Source: Farysia itapuensis (lineage: Eukaryota; Basidiomycota; Ustilaginomycetes; Ustilaginales; Ustilaginaceae). From it: DNA of 64,000 nucleotides. The notes beneath the pieces are model-generated. The model made no database searches. It was not told where the DNA came from and was given only the letters and a program-made list of their open reading frames with translations. Position numbers and translations under genes: made by a program. Below are positions 47,601-57,071 of the stretch, piece after piece. Where the stretch lies: NCBI GenBank assembly GCA_023212645.1, contig JALBYC010000006.1, forward strand, positions 434,001 through 498,000, written 5' to 3'. Each line of letters starts with the position of its first letter. Position 1 is the stretch's first letter.

Positions 47601-48714
47601 TTAATTCTTTGATCAGCAGACCGAGCGTCTCGATCAACGCATTTCGCATTGGATACGATTCGCTGTCAAGGTGCTTTTGAAGTAGACTGATCTGCTTGAG
47701 GACGCTGCGAGGACTGAGTTCGGCCATGCGGACAAGGAATCGACCAAAAGATCGAGGACTCTTTGTGTCCATAGCTCCAAAGTTTTTGCCAGCCACTTCG
47801 CGCAAGACTTCTTCGCCGAGTCGCTCGTAGTCAAATTCGAGGCGCATGATAGCGAGAAGTTCGGCCATGGGTTCCGCCAGATGCTCGTAGTACTGCAAGC
47901 TCTGCATGATGCTGGTCTGCGCACTGAAAGCCTGGCCGTGAGCCTTCACTGCCTGACAGATGACTTTGAAGATGCCCAAGCGGATAGGCTGAATCTTGAG
48001 GTAAGTCTCGTTTTCTTGCAAGAGCAGAGCCGGACGGAGTAGACAGCCAGAGACGAACGAGTCGCGAGCAGCTGTAACAGTCCACATTCGTTCACTGCGA
48101 ACGCGTAATGCCTTGGACATGAGCGCAAGCACTGCAGGGATGCAGTTGGACCAAGGCCATGCATCCGCTTTGCCAGAACCTGTGCGCGCGGCCGCAGCAG
48201 CAGCAGCCGAAGACTTGGAGGCAGCACCCCTGCGACCCTTGGCGGCTACAATGGCAGCGGCTGACGACGCACCATCAGCCTTTGCCCCGCTAAACTTTTC
48301 GGCAACCGAGACCAGCCACTGAAGAAGAAATGCATATCGCTCCAGAGTTTCTGCGTGTGAGGCATATGCGTTTGGGTCGTCGCCGTCAATCTCCTTCTGA
48401 GCCTCGTCGAGTGCATTTGACATTCCGGAGGTGATGACATCCAGCAGCTTGTGACACGCGTTGGGACAAAGTTGCGCAAAGCCTTTGAGATAGGAACGGA
48501 TGAGGTCAAAGTTTTCGACTGTAGAGACGTTGTCGGGTGATGAAGTGATGCTGTCGATGGCTGAGTCGAGGGTAGAGATTTGCTCGGCTGGACTCATATC
48601 CTCGACGGCCACTTCCTGTGGAATGATGTAGGGCTCATCTTGGAGCAAAATAAGCTCGTCGGCAAGGTTGTACGACGACGAGCTGTTGTTGTGTCTGTCA
48701 ATGTCGTCCGCCAT
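44650..48714 (-). CDS. Condensin complex subunit 1 (Cnd1/Ycs4, CAP-D2)
   Basis: 1354 aa from the ATG at 48714 (MADDIDRHNN). Long HEAT-repeat protein; typical segments are VRSKLITVCARLLDLPTKFP, SSGVRKNAIALLTKLILTHPY, and the conserved block AQLLFVIGHVALKHIVYLEL, then ICSSPKSYPNDHVRKAAVLT and LTHLILNGMIKVKGQLGEMA, the Cnd1 signature region, followed by DEPRVSDLAKLFFSEL. Condensin compacts mitotic chromosomes; this HEAT subunit contacts DNA together with CAP-G. The C terminus is basic (KRSNTRTSRRVS) and Ser/Thr-rich with possible CDK sites. Acidic and Ala-rich linkers lie near 175-190 and 515-560. Divergent from SEC62 with about 300 bp between starts. Confidence 0.95.
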   Translation of the reverse strand: MADDIDRHNNSSSSYNLADELILLQDEPYIIPQEVAVEDMSPAEQISTLDSAIDSITSSPDNVSTVENFDLIRSYLKGFAQLCPNACHKLLDVITSGMSNALDEAQKEIDGDDPNAYASHAETLERYAFLLQWLVSVAEKFSGAKADGASSAAAIVAAKGRRGAASKSSAAAAAAARTGSGKADAWPWSNCIPAVLALMSKALRVRSERMWTVTAARDSFVSGCLLRPALLLQENETYLKIQPIRLGIFKVICQAVKAHGQAFSAQTSIMQSLQYYEHLAEPMAELLAIMRLEFDYERLGEEVLREVAGKNFGAMDTKSPRSFGRFLVRMAELSPRSVLKQISLLQKHLDSESYPMRNALIETLGLLIKELTLTDDSLTSGSEGEAAADEERGSLEARKKQIETFFNLLIERFLDLNSYVRSKLITVCARLLDLPTKFPKQRTEITDMVIRALEDKSSGVRKNAIALLTKLILTHPYGVLHGGELCLDEWQKRYDVVAKELEDTEGSLNLPGEQEDEDQDEADNTQQGDDDTVRDDEDDSDADVPRKKVAKKGRRSGVDLEALAAAQAQMEPVDAEKVMKLRLTKRYYADAIHFITQVETGMPNLSQLLVSTNKAEVLESMEFFRVAYEYRLSGADAGIRKMVHLIWTKDNNLVMEDGSQLKGVRSRLIEVYRALYFDARADLNAKDNVARIAKNMIERTFGATLAELTSLEEMLKTMESENLVHPEVVNKLWAVYSAPRAISKAQRRGAIIVLGMLATARREIISDQIDVLLKVGLGSLGAHDVVLAKYTCVALQRIGGSVKKVKGALSDESVRYPMNHPMFARLRACIQMLGDDALKGAGSNEWFSLAENAINTIYLLGEQPDSLCTDIIRSMAARVFDSKPAPAANSDSNDSMQEADEAPTQGDAFQLAQLLFVIGHVALKHIVYLELVEREYKRRKTEAEKEKAIAKAISEGKGGKAAAAAAAVEELDQVAGNAEDEIGEVIASVREKELLYGNRSILTVFGPLITHICSSPKSYPNDHVRKAAVLTLCKLMCVSSTFCEANLALLLHILTTSKDAVIRSNAVIALGDIAICFGSLVDENSDRLYAGLGDADLSVKKHTLMVLTHLILNGMIKVKGQLGEMAKCLEDDEPRVSDLAKLFFSELATKENAVYNNLPDIISHLSIGKHAVDEETFARTMKFIFTFIDKEKQAENVVEKLCQRFRLTSEERQWRDIAFCLSLLPYKSERSIKKLIDGLPFYQDKLYHGEVYKRFQEILAKARANKTSGSGRQAAGASGGASGANGESAGDLKEFEEILANAAAKGEQDSAFEGAAQANVAKLTKGRKSAKTSNAAGKRSNTRTSRRVSVGSEA

Positions 48715-48863
48715 TGTTGGCAACTTGAGTGTTCACCGCACAATTGGTTGGCGTAAACCAAGGTTGTGAGCGAGAGAAAGTGTTGCACCGAGTTGATATG
48801 GCGCGTGGTGTTGTGAAATGTGTTGATTGCTGTTAGGCTGATCTGCCCAGAAAGCGCGATTCT

Positions 48864-48873
48864 GTCACGTGAC
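48864..48873. promoter_or_regulatory. GTCACGTGAC palindrome between condensin and SEC62
   Basis: A ten-base perfect palindrome with the CACGTG E-box core, the target of Cbf1/USF-type bHLH factors; roughly midway in the divergent promoter. Confidence 0.35.
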
Positions 48874-49011
48874 ATATTTGGTACGAGAAGAAAAGTCGGA
48901 GTTCGGAAGTGGGCGTGTCGGGCAGAGCAACCAACACACGCTCACACCTTCTTCATTTCATCCGACTCATCATTCTGCTGTAGCACCAAAACAACGATCG
49001 GCTGTTCAGGG

Positions 49012-49958
49012 ATGGAGCAGCAGTCGTCAGCACCTCCGCCTGCGCGCAACGTCGTCAACTTCTTGCGCAACAAGGCGGCGCTCAAAAACAAAGTAGGCAA
49101 CCTGAACGGCAAGCGCGTTGACTACTTCAAAGGCACTTCTGCAGTCAAAGCTCTGCTTTCGCCGGCATATGCCAAGCTCAAAGATGTGCCAAAAATCACC
49201 AATGAGGCCGAAGCGGAAGAATGCTTGCACAACGTGATTCCTTTCGCTTTCTTTCTGAGAGTGGACAGAGGCAAGAGCGGCGGCGCGAAAGATGCACCGC
49301 GAACAGTGGAGATCAACCCACAACAGATGTTCAAGAGCGACTTGGTGAGTTTATGACCAAGCTCGTAGTATGCCGAACAATACTAACCTGGAAATATTGT
49401 TTTTTGGCTAAACAGTACTACGTGTGGCTGTACGAAGGCTCACAACTTGGCCTGAAACTTGCAGGACTGGGCATGGTGGTGGTCATGCTGGCTGGTGTTA
49501 TGTTCCCACTCTGGCCACCGACACTGCGTCTTGGTGTGTGGTATCTTTCCATTGGTGTTCTTGGTCTCATCGGACTCTTCTTCGTCATCGCCATTCTGCG
49601 TTTGATTTTCTGGCTGATCACTATCGTGGTTGCCAAGCCTGGTATCTGGATCTTTCCCAATCTGTTCGAAGATGTTGGCTTTGTCGATTCCTTCATTCCA
49701 TTCTGGGCCTGGGACATCCCGGCTCCTAAAAAGGCTAAGAAGTCTGGCGGTGCTAGTGGAGGCAAAAAGAAAGGCAGTAACGGAAACAAGCAACAAGCGG
49801 TCGCCAACCTGCCCGGCACATCACCTCGAGCAGCTCCGGGTCCCAAAGCTCCCGAGCAAGCTGCGCAATCTACTCCAGCTGCTGATGAGTCCGTTCAGAA
49901 GAAGCTTTCCGGCAGTGGCGGACCTGGTGCCTCGGACAGCTTAGATGACATCAATTAG
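49012..49958 (+). CDS. SEC62: ER protein translocation subunit Sec62, two exons
   Basis: Exons 49012..49344 and 49416..49958 with a 71-nt phase-0 intron (GTGAGT ... AACAG). The product is 291 aa. The cytosolic N-terminal domain includes RNVVNFLRNKAALKNKVGN, KRVDYFKGTSAVKALLSP and VIPFAFFLRVDRGK, all typical of Sec62. Two membrane helices at about 122-165 (LAGLGMVVVMLAGVMFPLWP; LGLIGLFFVIAILRLIFWLI) are joined by a very short loop. The downstream WIFPNLFEDVGFVDSFIPFW block is also a family mark. The C terminus is basic (KKAKKSGGASGGKKKG), then disordered. Sec62 acts with Sec61-Sec63 in post-translational import of secretory proteins. Splitting at the intron would otherwise break the gene into two frames. 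Confidence 0.95.
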
Positions 49959-50637
49959 TTCACAAACAGGTCGTAGCCTAGATCATTGCAACTCTTTCTG
50001 AGAATAATGCCGTGTGAAATCATGGTGGGAAAATGGCACTCAAAACTGGGCGTGTGTATCGGGTAGATTATGTTTATCGGGCCGATTAAGTTCGACATAG
50101 AACGCCGATCCCGGAATTCTGTGGGCCGCGTTGAACAGTGCGAACAAAGTGACGTTGCCGAACGCAACTAGTGGTGCTAAGCGCTCAAGGTCCGCGAAGC
50201 CGTCATTCGCCCGCAGCTGCTTCTCGCTTGTGACCCTGCCGGCCGCTGTTCATATACGGAGAAATGTTGCGGCATTGATCGGCTTTTGTTCAGGCTTCAA
50301 CGTGTACAAGTTGACCGACCTCCTCCTCCCATATTGACTCACCTTATTGAAAAGAGGCTCAATCCCTTCGGCCATTTTCATACGGAAGCAGCACCAAGCG
50401 GAAGTTCACAAAGCAGCACAAGTGTGTCTGTGATGGTCTCTGTCAAAGGTTTCGCATCCTTTGCCTCAGGGTACTGCGGAAATGTAAGGAGCGGACGAGC
50501 GAAATCGGACTTCGGACCTCGCTTGCTCGTCAAGAAGTCTCTTCTCCGGCAATCTCTTCAACGAGGAACAATGGTACGCTCCATCAATCCGAAAGACCCT
50601 TCCTTCGGCCCGCCTCGCCTAAACGAGCATTGCGTAT
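49959..50637. other. Intergenic region SEC62-GH43, proximal half
   Basis: About 680 bp with no supported gene; one 133-codon frame (50286..50687) lacks an early domain, signal or family feature and is not called. Confidence 0.35.
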
Positions 50638-50679
50638 GCGGGGTCAGCGATGCGGGGTCACTGCTGCGGGGTAGTGGGG
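50638..50679 (+). promoter_or_regulatory. Cluster of four CreA/Mig1-like sites upstream of the GH43 gene
   Basis: GCGGGG at 50638, 50652 and 50666 (exactly 14 bases apart) and GTGGGG at 50674, all matching the SYGGRG consensus of fungal carbon catabolite repressors, within 42 bases and about 340 bases before the ATG. Confidence 0.45.
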
Positions 50680-50951
50680 TAACGTAACGAGAAGACTTCC
50701 CGGACTTGGTCCACGCTTGCTCGGCCTTCGCTAAACAAGATGTCGACCAAAATATCACCTCCTTCTGGCTCGCAATTGGCTCATTATGGGTGTGTCTCTG
50801 ATTGCCGAGCAGCAAGTTGGTACCTCAATCTTGGCAAGAGCTAAGCGCAGTGCTCTCCAACAGGTAAACGCACCTGGACAGAGCACGTAGACTGACTGTG
50901 CGGCCGTCCCAGCGGCGGCTACAGGACTGAACGCAGCGCGATTGGAAAGCT

Positions 50952-50957
50952 TATAAG
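50952..50957 (+). promoter_or_regulatory. TATA-like TATAAG of the GH43 gene
   Basis: TATAAG, 63 bases before the ATG at 51015, the same element and nearly the same spacing as in secreted paralogue D. Confidence 0.45.
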
Positions 50958-51014
50958 CGCCTGAAGCTTCTAGCTCTCTGGAGAGACTATCATTCCCGCC
51001 GTCTAGTCTTCAAG

Positions 51015-52502
51015 ATGAAGTCCTTCACCCTCCTCAAGGCCCTTGTGTCCACTGCAGCGGTCACCCTTGGGCTCTCGGCCCTGGTACCCTCCGTAGCAGC
51101 TGCTGAAAATTACATTGTCAGTGGCGACAGATGGAGAGACACTTCGGGCAACCTCATCAACGCCCACGGAGGTAAGTCTTTACTGATGCACGAGCTTCGT
51201 CTGCATTGCTGACTCTTACAATTTGTGATAATTACAGCTGGCATGATCAAGGATGGAAACACATGGTACTGGGTCGGCGAGTACAAGAACCAGGACAACG
51301 GCTTCCAGGGATTCGCTCTCTACTCGTCCTCTGACCTCATCAACTGGGACAGCCATGGTCTCATTGTTTCGCCTTCGTCGAGCCTGCCCTTTGGTGTGGG
51401 CGAGCGACCAAAGCTGATCAAGAACCCAAGCACGGGCGAGTATGTTCTCTGGTTCCATGCCGACGCCACCGACTACAGCCTTGCCAAAGTCGGAGTCTGC
51501 TACGCCTCCTCCGTCACTGGACCTTACACGTGCCCCTCCAACGGCGTCTTCAGTCCTCTGGGCATGGAGTCCCGAGACATGAATATCTACGTCGACCCAA
51601 GCAACAACCAGGGATACCTCATCTTTGCTACCAACGGCAACGCCGACGTCGCCGTGGCTCAGATGACGAGCGACTACAAGAACGTGACCAAGCAGGTTTC
51701 GTCCATCAACTCTCGTCTGGAAGGATTCGGAGTATTCCTCGATGACGCGGGCGTTTACAACATGGTCGTCTCGTATCAGTCCGGATGGCAGCCAAACGCC
51801 AACACTCTGTACACCACAAAGAACATGGCCACCACCGCTTTCGCCTACTCCAACGACATCGCACCTTCTGCTGTCAACACGTACAACTCGCAAAACACGT
51901 TCGAGATCTCGCCCAACTCCAACTTGGAAATGTACCTTGGTGACCGATGGTGGGTTACCGATCTGTCGCAGAGCACCTACGTGTGGTACCCGCTGGTCGA
52001 CCGTCAGCTTGTCCACTTGCCGGTATGGAGACCATCATCGTCTGCCAGTTCTGGATATGAAGTGCCCAGCAACAAGACCTTCCCTCTCTCTTCGTCGTCC
52101 ACCACCATTCAACAGGGCAGTGACAACAGTGCCACCTTTGCTTCGTGCTCGGCCTGCCCAAGTGGACAGATCGCTACGTATGTCGGCAACGGCAACAGCT
52201 TCACTCTCAATGACGTTTCCACTCCAAGTGGCAACGCCGGTACTGTCTGGATCAGCGTCTACTACGCAAACCCTAACGGCTACCCATCTTGGCGATACGG
52301 CAGCGTCAGCGTCAATGGCGGAACCGCCCAGAGCATCACCTACCCAACCGGCGGAAGCTCCAGCGGCCCGCTCCAGGACACCCCCGTTAAAGTCTCGCTC
52401 CAAGCCGGATCCAACAGCCTCACTTTCGCCGCCCCTACCAGTGACTCTTCCGACTACGCCGCTGATATCAGCCACGTCATCGTCTGGCAGTCTGACTCGT
52501 AA
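51015..52502 (+). CDS. Secreted GH43 (subfamily 24-like) exo-beta-1,3-galactanase with C-terminal CBM35-like domain
   Basis: Exons 51015..51171 and 51238..52502 (66-nt phase-1 intron). The product is 473 aa. Signal peptide about 1-30 (TAAVTLGLSALVPSVAAAE). The catalytic five-blade propeller starts RWRDTSGNLINAHGAGMIKDG, where the NAHG motif replaces the Asp base found at that place in most GH43 enzymes, as in galactan 1,3-beta-galactosidases. Further marks are WYWVGEYKNQ, ERPKLIKNPSTGEYVLWFH, MESRDMNIYVD and GYLIFATNGNADVAVAQM. The C-terminal about 130 residues, after a Ser-rich linker, form a beta-sandwich resembling CBM35 (SGNAGTVWISVYYANPNG; then NSLTFAAPTSDSSDYAADIS). Such enzymes trim the beta-1,3-galactan of plant arabinogalactan proteins. 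The promoter has CreA-like sites. Confidence 0.85.
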
Positions 52503-52622
52503 AAAAGCACCATCGCACACTGTCACACTTTGTTTTAACTACCCTTTTCGTAGCATTGACCCGAGGTTCATTCGTGAGACTGTTGCCAATGTGATGAGGT
52601 GAAGTGATGGTTAGAGATGATG

Positions 52623-55600
52623 TTACCGCCAGATGGCGCTGAAGTATGAGCCGCGCTGATCCTCCTGCTGTTGCTTCTGCGAGATGGCTTTGAGCGTGGC
52701 GCCTGCCTCTGAGTAAGGCTCTGCGCGTGCTGGCAGCGGTAGATTTGTGAATTCGGAGAACATCGAGCCGGTTTTGATCGGACTTGATGGTCGCTGGGTT
52801 GTAGTAGCAGCGGCCGCGGCTATATTCGAGTAAGATCGCTTGCTCCGAGAGAGCAGAGCTGACACAAACCCGCTGGGTGACGCACCAGTTTGTGGTGTCG
52901 ACGACTCGTGCGCCTCCACGTTGGCTGCAGGGTAAGCAGCTCCCGAGGCTGGCCGAGTGACTCCACCGGTAGCCTGACTAAGGAGCATACCAACGTTGGC
53001 GCCCAACCCACTGCTTGGCACTTGCGCTTGGGATGGCATCTGAAGTGGAGCAGGCGGCTTGCGCGGACGGTACAGATCTGGCTGGTACCGCGAGGCCAGG
53101 ACGTGAGTGCCCACATCACGATCGTAGTACTGCGGTTCATAGTGCAGACGCGCTGTACGCAGAGTTTCGAGTATGCCTTCGTACAGCTCGATCTCAGAGT
53201 CCAAGAGCGTACGTCCAAGCGCATGCCAGTCTTCCACCCGCTCGTCGTGAACTCTATCCAGTTCACTGAGCGTAACGTTGAGCACGGTCTCACAGCGTGC
53301 GGCTAGCTTTTCAGCTTCGAGAGGGTGCAGCTTGTCGTCAGCCTTGTGCTCGCCGTCACCGTCGCCATTGGCAAGGCGGTACTTGGCGAGTGTGGTGTTG
53401 TGAGTGTCAAGCAATGCGTGAACGCTCGCGTGTGGGCGGGAAACGTCTTTAACACGCTCGTGCTGTCGCAACAGTGCTTCCCGCGCGTGATGGTCGTATA
53501 GATCCGCTACACTCTGCAGCGACTCGGCTGTATTTTGCAGCGCACTCGTCAGGTTGGTGCAGTCGTGACATGCTTCCCGCCAGCACCAAGCACCGTGTTC
53601 GTTTGTGGCACCAGAATCACCCTTCTTGCCGATATTCCCCATTGGTGGTCCATGGACGTCGTGTGTCATCGCAGACTCACGCGCTACACTGTCGCTGTTA
53701 CCAGCACCTGCTCCAGTAAGCATGCGCAACAGTGTGTAGGACATGTCGCGGTACGTCGTCGAGCTCTGCAAATTCCCGTTCCGATGTACTTTAAGCGAAT
53801 TCAGCACTCCTGCTCTGCCCACGTTATCACCACCGACACCATTGATGGTCTTTTCCATGGCTCGAAGGTACATTTCCATCGATTCAGCTTCTGCAGCCGC
53901 ATCGGCCGCGTCAAAGTTGAAGTCAGGATGCCAAGTACGACCGAAAAATCCACCGTGATCCTCATCGTGCAGGAGAGCAGCGGCTTTCGTTCGCCATTCT
54001 TGATCGTCCTCGCAGCTCAAAAAGAACTGCACCGGCTCTGAATATCGCAAAACCGGGTGACGAACGAGCCTGGACATCCACAGTTCGAGGTCCGCTCGTC
54101 GAGTCTCGATGAACTCGGACGCAAATCGGCCTGAGTACTGTTTCTCGGGGATGGGCGGGATGCCCAACGCTGCGAAATGCCGGATTAGTGCCTGGTGGAG
54201 CCACTCGAACTGGGTGAAGCGGCGGACGACCGTCCTCTGTGCGCCGGCAGGGTAGGGTCCACCGAGTGGATCGTATGGTATCCGACCTTCGTCTTGCACT
54301 ACCACGGGGAAGCCGTTCTCATCTCGCTGGTCATGGGCTGGGAAAGTGCTCGTAACGTGGTAGATGGTATACTCTTGCATACCGTTCATCTTGGACCTTT
54401 TTTCAGGGTGGTGTACCTGGACGAGGAACGTCGGTGTTTTGCTTTTCCACTTCGGACCGGCGGGTCCAGCAATGATGAAGTGGTGATTCGGGTCAGTTTC
54501 GATGGCAAGGCGTGGCGAATCGTCTGCACTCCCAATCGTCTCTCGAACACAACCCTCTTTCGTACGATCTTGGTGTGATGATGATTCATGAAGAGTGCCA
54601 AGAGTGGCGGTGTTGCCACCAGAAACCTTGCGAGCTAGTGAGCGAAGCCGATCGTCTTCGGGAATATCAGCGCTGGACATGACATAGTCTTCTGCGCCGC
54701 TGGTGACAAAGCTGGCAAACCGATTGAACGTCTTCTTGCCAAGAATGCTCGTCGTTGCCGTCACAGCAACCGGGGTGCTTTGAGAAGGCTGGACGTTTTC
54801 TGGAGTTGTGCTTGGCTTGATGTTTGTGCTGAGCGACTGTACTGCCGGTGGAAGAGGTGGCAATTCCTCGACAGAGCGTCTGACAGGCGGCTTATCCTCG
54901 GCATTTTGAGCGAGAAGCTGCTCAAACTGTAGGATACGCTCGGCTTGCGAGGCAGAAAAGATCTTTGACTCGGACGGTCTGTTCGAGATACGATCTTGCA
55001 CTGCTGGATCCAACACCAGTCTCTTTTGTACATTGTCTTGCACGACATCGAGTTCTTGCGGTTGCTCAACAGGTTCCACTGCATAGCTTCCCGAATTCCC
55101 TGGACCCAGCGAGTTGGGCCTGTTGGAGTGGTCACGGGCAGAAGAGGAGGAGACTATTTCGAGAGGTGCCGCCGTGATTGCTTCCGGAATGACTTCCATC
55201 AGCTGTTCAGTTTCTGCAATTTCGGCGTCATTCGGGTCCTGGATGTTAGGAGTTTGGCTGGACAATCCGACGGATGGAGGTTCACCGGTGGCCAAGCTTA
55301 TAGGTGGCTGCTCCTTGTCTTCGTTCTGTGATACTTCTGTGACGAGCGTGTACCAGCCTTGTGGAATGAGGCCGCGCCTCGGCGCCTCGTTCTCAGACCA
55401 GACCACCCCAAGACTCCAGCCACCGGCGAGTTCTTCGTTGATGATCTCAAATGTCTGTCCAGCAGCCAGAGAGAGCTCGTTGAAGGTCGTCTCGCCCTGG
55501 AAATCGAACAGGGCGATGGCTTGCTTTCCGAATCCAGGACGAAGCAGCCGACTGTTGCTGCTTTGAGGTCTAGACTGATTTGAGATTGTAGAGGCCTGGA

Positions 55601-57071
55601 CAGGCTCTACTCCTGCATTCGGCATGCTTCCGAGCTCATTTGTTGCTTCTTCTAGCTTGATTCCAAGCACATTGTCGACTGCAAGGGAAGGTTTCGACTC
55701 GGACGTCGGTGCTTCATCCTGAGATTTGATTGCATCGTTAGTGTTAGCTTGATCGACGTCTGTGCGGAGCTTTGTCGGACTGACGCTGGCCCCCCAATCC
55801 AGGTCAAAGCAGCTACCGTCGTTAGCACGAAGATGCTGGCTTGTGCCATGAATATCAACCTCGGCTTCAAGCACGGAGGGATCCCTAGATTTCTCAGCGT
55901 CGTCATCATCGTCACTGTCTGTCGACTGTGTCACGGACTCTTTCCCAGGCTGAAGTGTCAAAGGAGCTGTGGCAGAAGATAGCACTGTCCGAGAGGGACT
56001 CTGTGGCTGATGCTCGAGCTGCTCGGATTCGCCGGCCATGTCAGACTTGGGACTGGAGGCAAAGATGGATGTGAGCTGAAAGCGGTTGGAGGCGGCACTT
56101 TGAGGCGAATGTCCCCGTGTTGACGAGATTGGTGTTTCAGGTTCCTGACGATGACTTTGGAAGGGCTTGATCGTGGCCGTGCTGTCATCCCTATCGTGCT
56201 CTAGCAGACTTCGATTCAGCTTCGGGGTATAAAGGTTGCTTGCAGAGCTTCTTTGCGATAGAGTCCTTTGGTTCGGTTCATCTGCGATGCTGTCCGCCGC
56301 AGCGGTGGGCAAGGTGACAATGGCGTCCATCTTGAGCGCGTCTTTGAGCAGAGACTCCCTCGCAGTGCCGTAGTCACTCGCATCCACGCTATCGCCAGAA
56401 GCTTCGCGGGCTGGCCGCTGAAACTGATCCATGTTCCATGTATCGCCCTGAATGTCTTCGCCGGTGAGTTGTGCTTGAAGTTTACGAACGGTGGTGCTGA
56501 TGCGCGGTCGGCCATTGGAAGAGTGCCCTGTATCTTGCTTGGTGAGAGGAGGCGGCACTGCTGCTGCCGCCGCCGCCGACGACGATGCTTCAAAAAGGTC
56601 GCGCAGCTTGCCGACTTTCGACGGACCCTGACCGTCAATGGCGATAGGCTCGTTGCGGATGAGGCGCGAAGTCCCATCTCCTGCATCTTGATCTGCTGAT
56701 GGGCTAAACACTGTGCTTACGGACGGTGCTGTGTACGTCCTGCTGCGCAGCGTCGGTCTGGATTGGCCCGTTTCGGGTGTATCAACTCCATCGTTGTTGC
56801 TCTCAGACTCATAGTGCGCGGAAAGGCCATCAACAGTGCCTCCATAACCAAAGCCGTACTGCGTCTTGCTATCTGTGCCGGAAAGTGTACCTAGAGCGGA
56901 GGTAAACGAGCCTCCGGTCCGTTGAGTCTGGATGAAATCGTGCAGTGCCGTGGATGAGCAAGTTCCAGTGACAGAGGATGAAAGATGTGAGGGTTTGGAA
57001 GGAGCTGCTGGTCGTGACATGGTCGATGTAAAGGAGCAGGCAGAGCCAGTTGGTGAAGGGCTGCGACTCAT
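52623..57071 (-). CDS. SH3-PX-BAR sorting nexin (SNX9-like)
   Basis: 1482 aa without introns. The first about 515 residues are disordered and Ser/Thr/Pro/Gln-rich. An SH3 domain lies at about 520-585 (ALFDFQGETTFNELSLAAGQ ... WYTLVTEV). A PX domain lies at about 900-1030: it has FIIAGPAGPKWKSKTP, VVRRFTQFEWLHQAL and IPPIPEKQYSGRFASEFIE, so the phosphoinositide-contacting Arg in the RRF motif is present. A BAR-type helical domain follows (about 1040-1340). The order SH3-PX-BAR is that of animal SNX9/18/33, which link membrane bending to actin and endocytosis. The N terminus is far longer than in animals (about 600 aa proteins), with no fold seen. The C-terminal about 130 residues are again disordered. 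Confidence 0.82.
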   Translation of the reverse strand: MSRSPSPTGSACSFTSTMSRPAAPSKPSHLSSSVTGTCSSTALHDFIQTQRTGGSFTSALGTLSGTDSKTQYGFGYGGTVDGLSAHYESESNNDGVDTPETGQSRPTLRSRTYTAPSVSTVFSPSADQDAGDGTSRLIRNEPIAIDGQGPSKVGKLRDLFEASSSAAAAAAVPPPLTKQDTGHSSNGRPRISTTVRKLQAQLTGEDIQGDTWNMDQFQRPAREASGDSVDASDYGTARESLLKDALKMDAIVTLPTAAADSIADEPNQRTLSQRSSASNLYTPKLNRSLLEHDRDDSTATIKPFQSHRQEPETPISSTRGHSPQSAASNRFQLTSIFASSPKSDMAGESEQLEHQPQSPSRTVLSSATAPLTLQPGKESVTQSTDSDDDDDAEKSRDPSVLEAEVDIHGTSQHLRANDGSCFDLDWGASVSPTKLRTDVDQANTNDAIKSQDEAPTSESKPSLAVDNVLGIKLEEATNELGSMPNAGVEPVQASTISNQSRPQSSNSRLLRPGFGKQAIALFDFQGETTFNELSLAAGQTFEIINEELAGGWSLGVVWSENEAPRRGLIPQGWYTLVTEVSQNEDKEQPPISLATGEPPSVGLSSQTPNIQDPNDAEIAETEQLMEVIPEAITAAPLEIVSSSSARDHSNRPNSLGPGNSGSYAVEPVEQPQELDVVQDNVQKRLVLDPAVQDRISNRPSESKIFSASQAERILQFEQLLAQNAEDKPPVRRSVEELPPLPPAVQSLSTNIKPSTTPENVQPSQSTPVAVTATTSILGKKTFNRFASFVTSGAEDYVMSSADIPEDDRLRSLARKVSGGNTATLGTLHESSSHQDRTKEGCVRETIGSADDSPRLAIETDPNHHFIIAGPAGPKWKSKTPTFLVQVHHPEKRSKMNGMQEYTIYHVTSTFPAHDQRDENGFPVVVQDEGRIPYDPLGGPYPAGAQRTVVRRFTQFEWLHQALIRHFAALGIPPIPEKQYSGRFASEFIETRRADLELWMSRLVRHPVLRYSEPVQFFLSCEDDQEWRTKAAALLHDEDHGGFFGRTWHPDFNFDAADAAAEAESMEMYLRAMEKTINGVGGDNVGRAGVLNSLKVHRNGNLQSSTTYRDMSYTLLRMLTGAGAGNSDSVARESAMTHDVHGPPMGNIGKKGDSGATNEHGAWCWREACHDCTNLTSALQNTAESLQSVADLYDHHAREALLRQHERVKDVSRPHASVHALLDTHNTTLAKYRLANGDGDGEHKADDKLHPLEAEKLAARCETVLNVTLSELDRVHDERVEDWHALGRTLLDSEIELYEGILETLRTARLHYEPQYYDRDVGTHVLASRYQPDLYRPRKPPAPLQMPSQAQVPSSGLGANVGMLLSQATGGVTRPASGAAYPAANVEAHESSTPQTGASPSGFVSALLSRSKRSYSNIAAAAATTTQRPSSPIKTGSMFSEFTNLPLPARAEPYSEAGATLKAISQKQQQEDQRGSYFSAIWR

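Noticed and set aside
50286..50687. 133-codon frame upstream of the GH43 gene
   Set aside because: Overlaps the likely promoter with CreA-like sites; no protein features.
51216..52016. 266-codon minus-strand open frame
   Set aside because: Antisense to the GH43 gene; no domain, Val/Arg-rich shadow composition.
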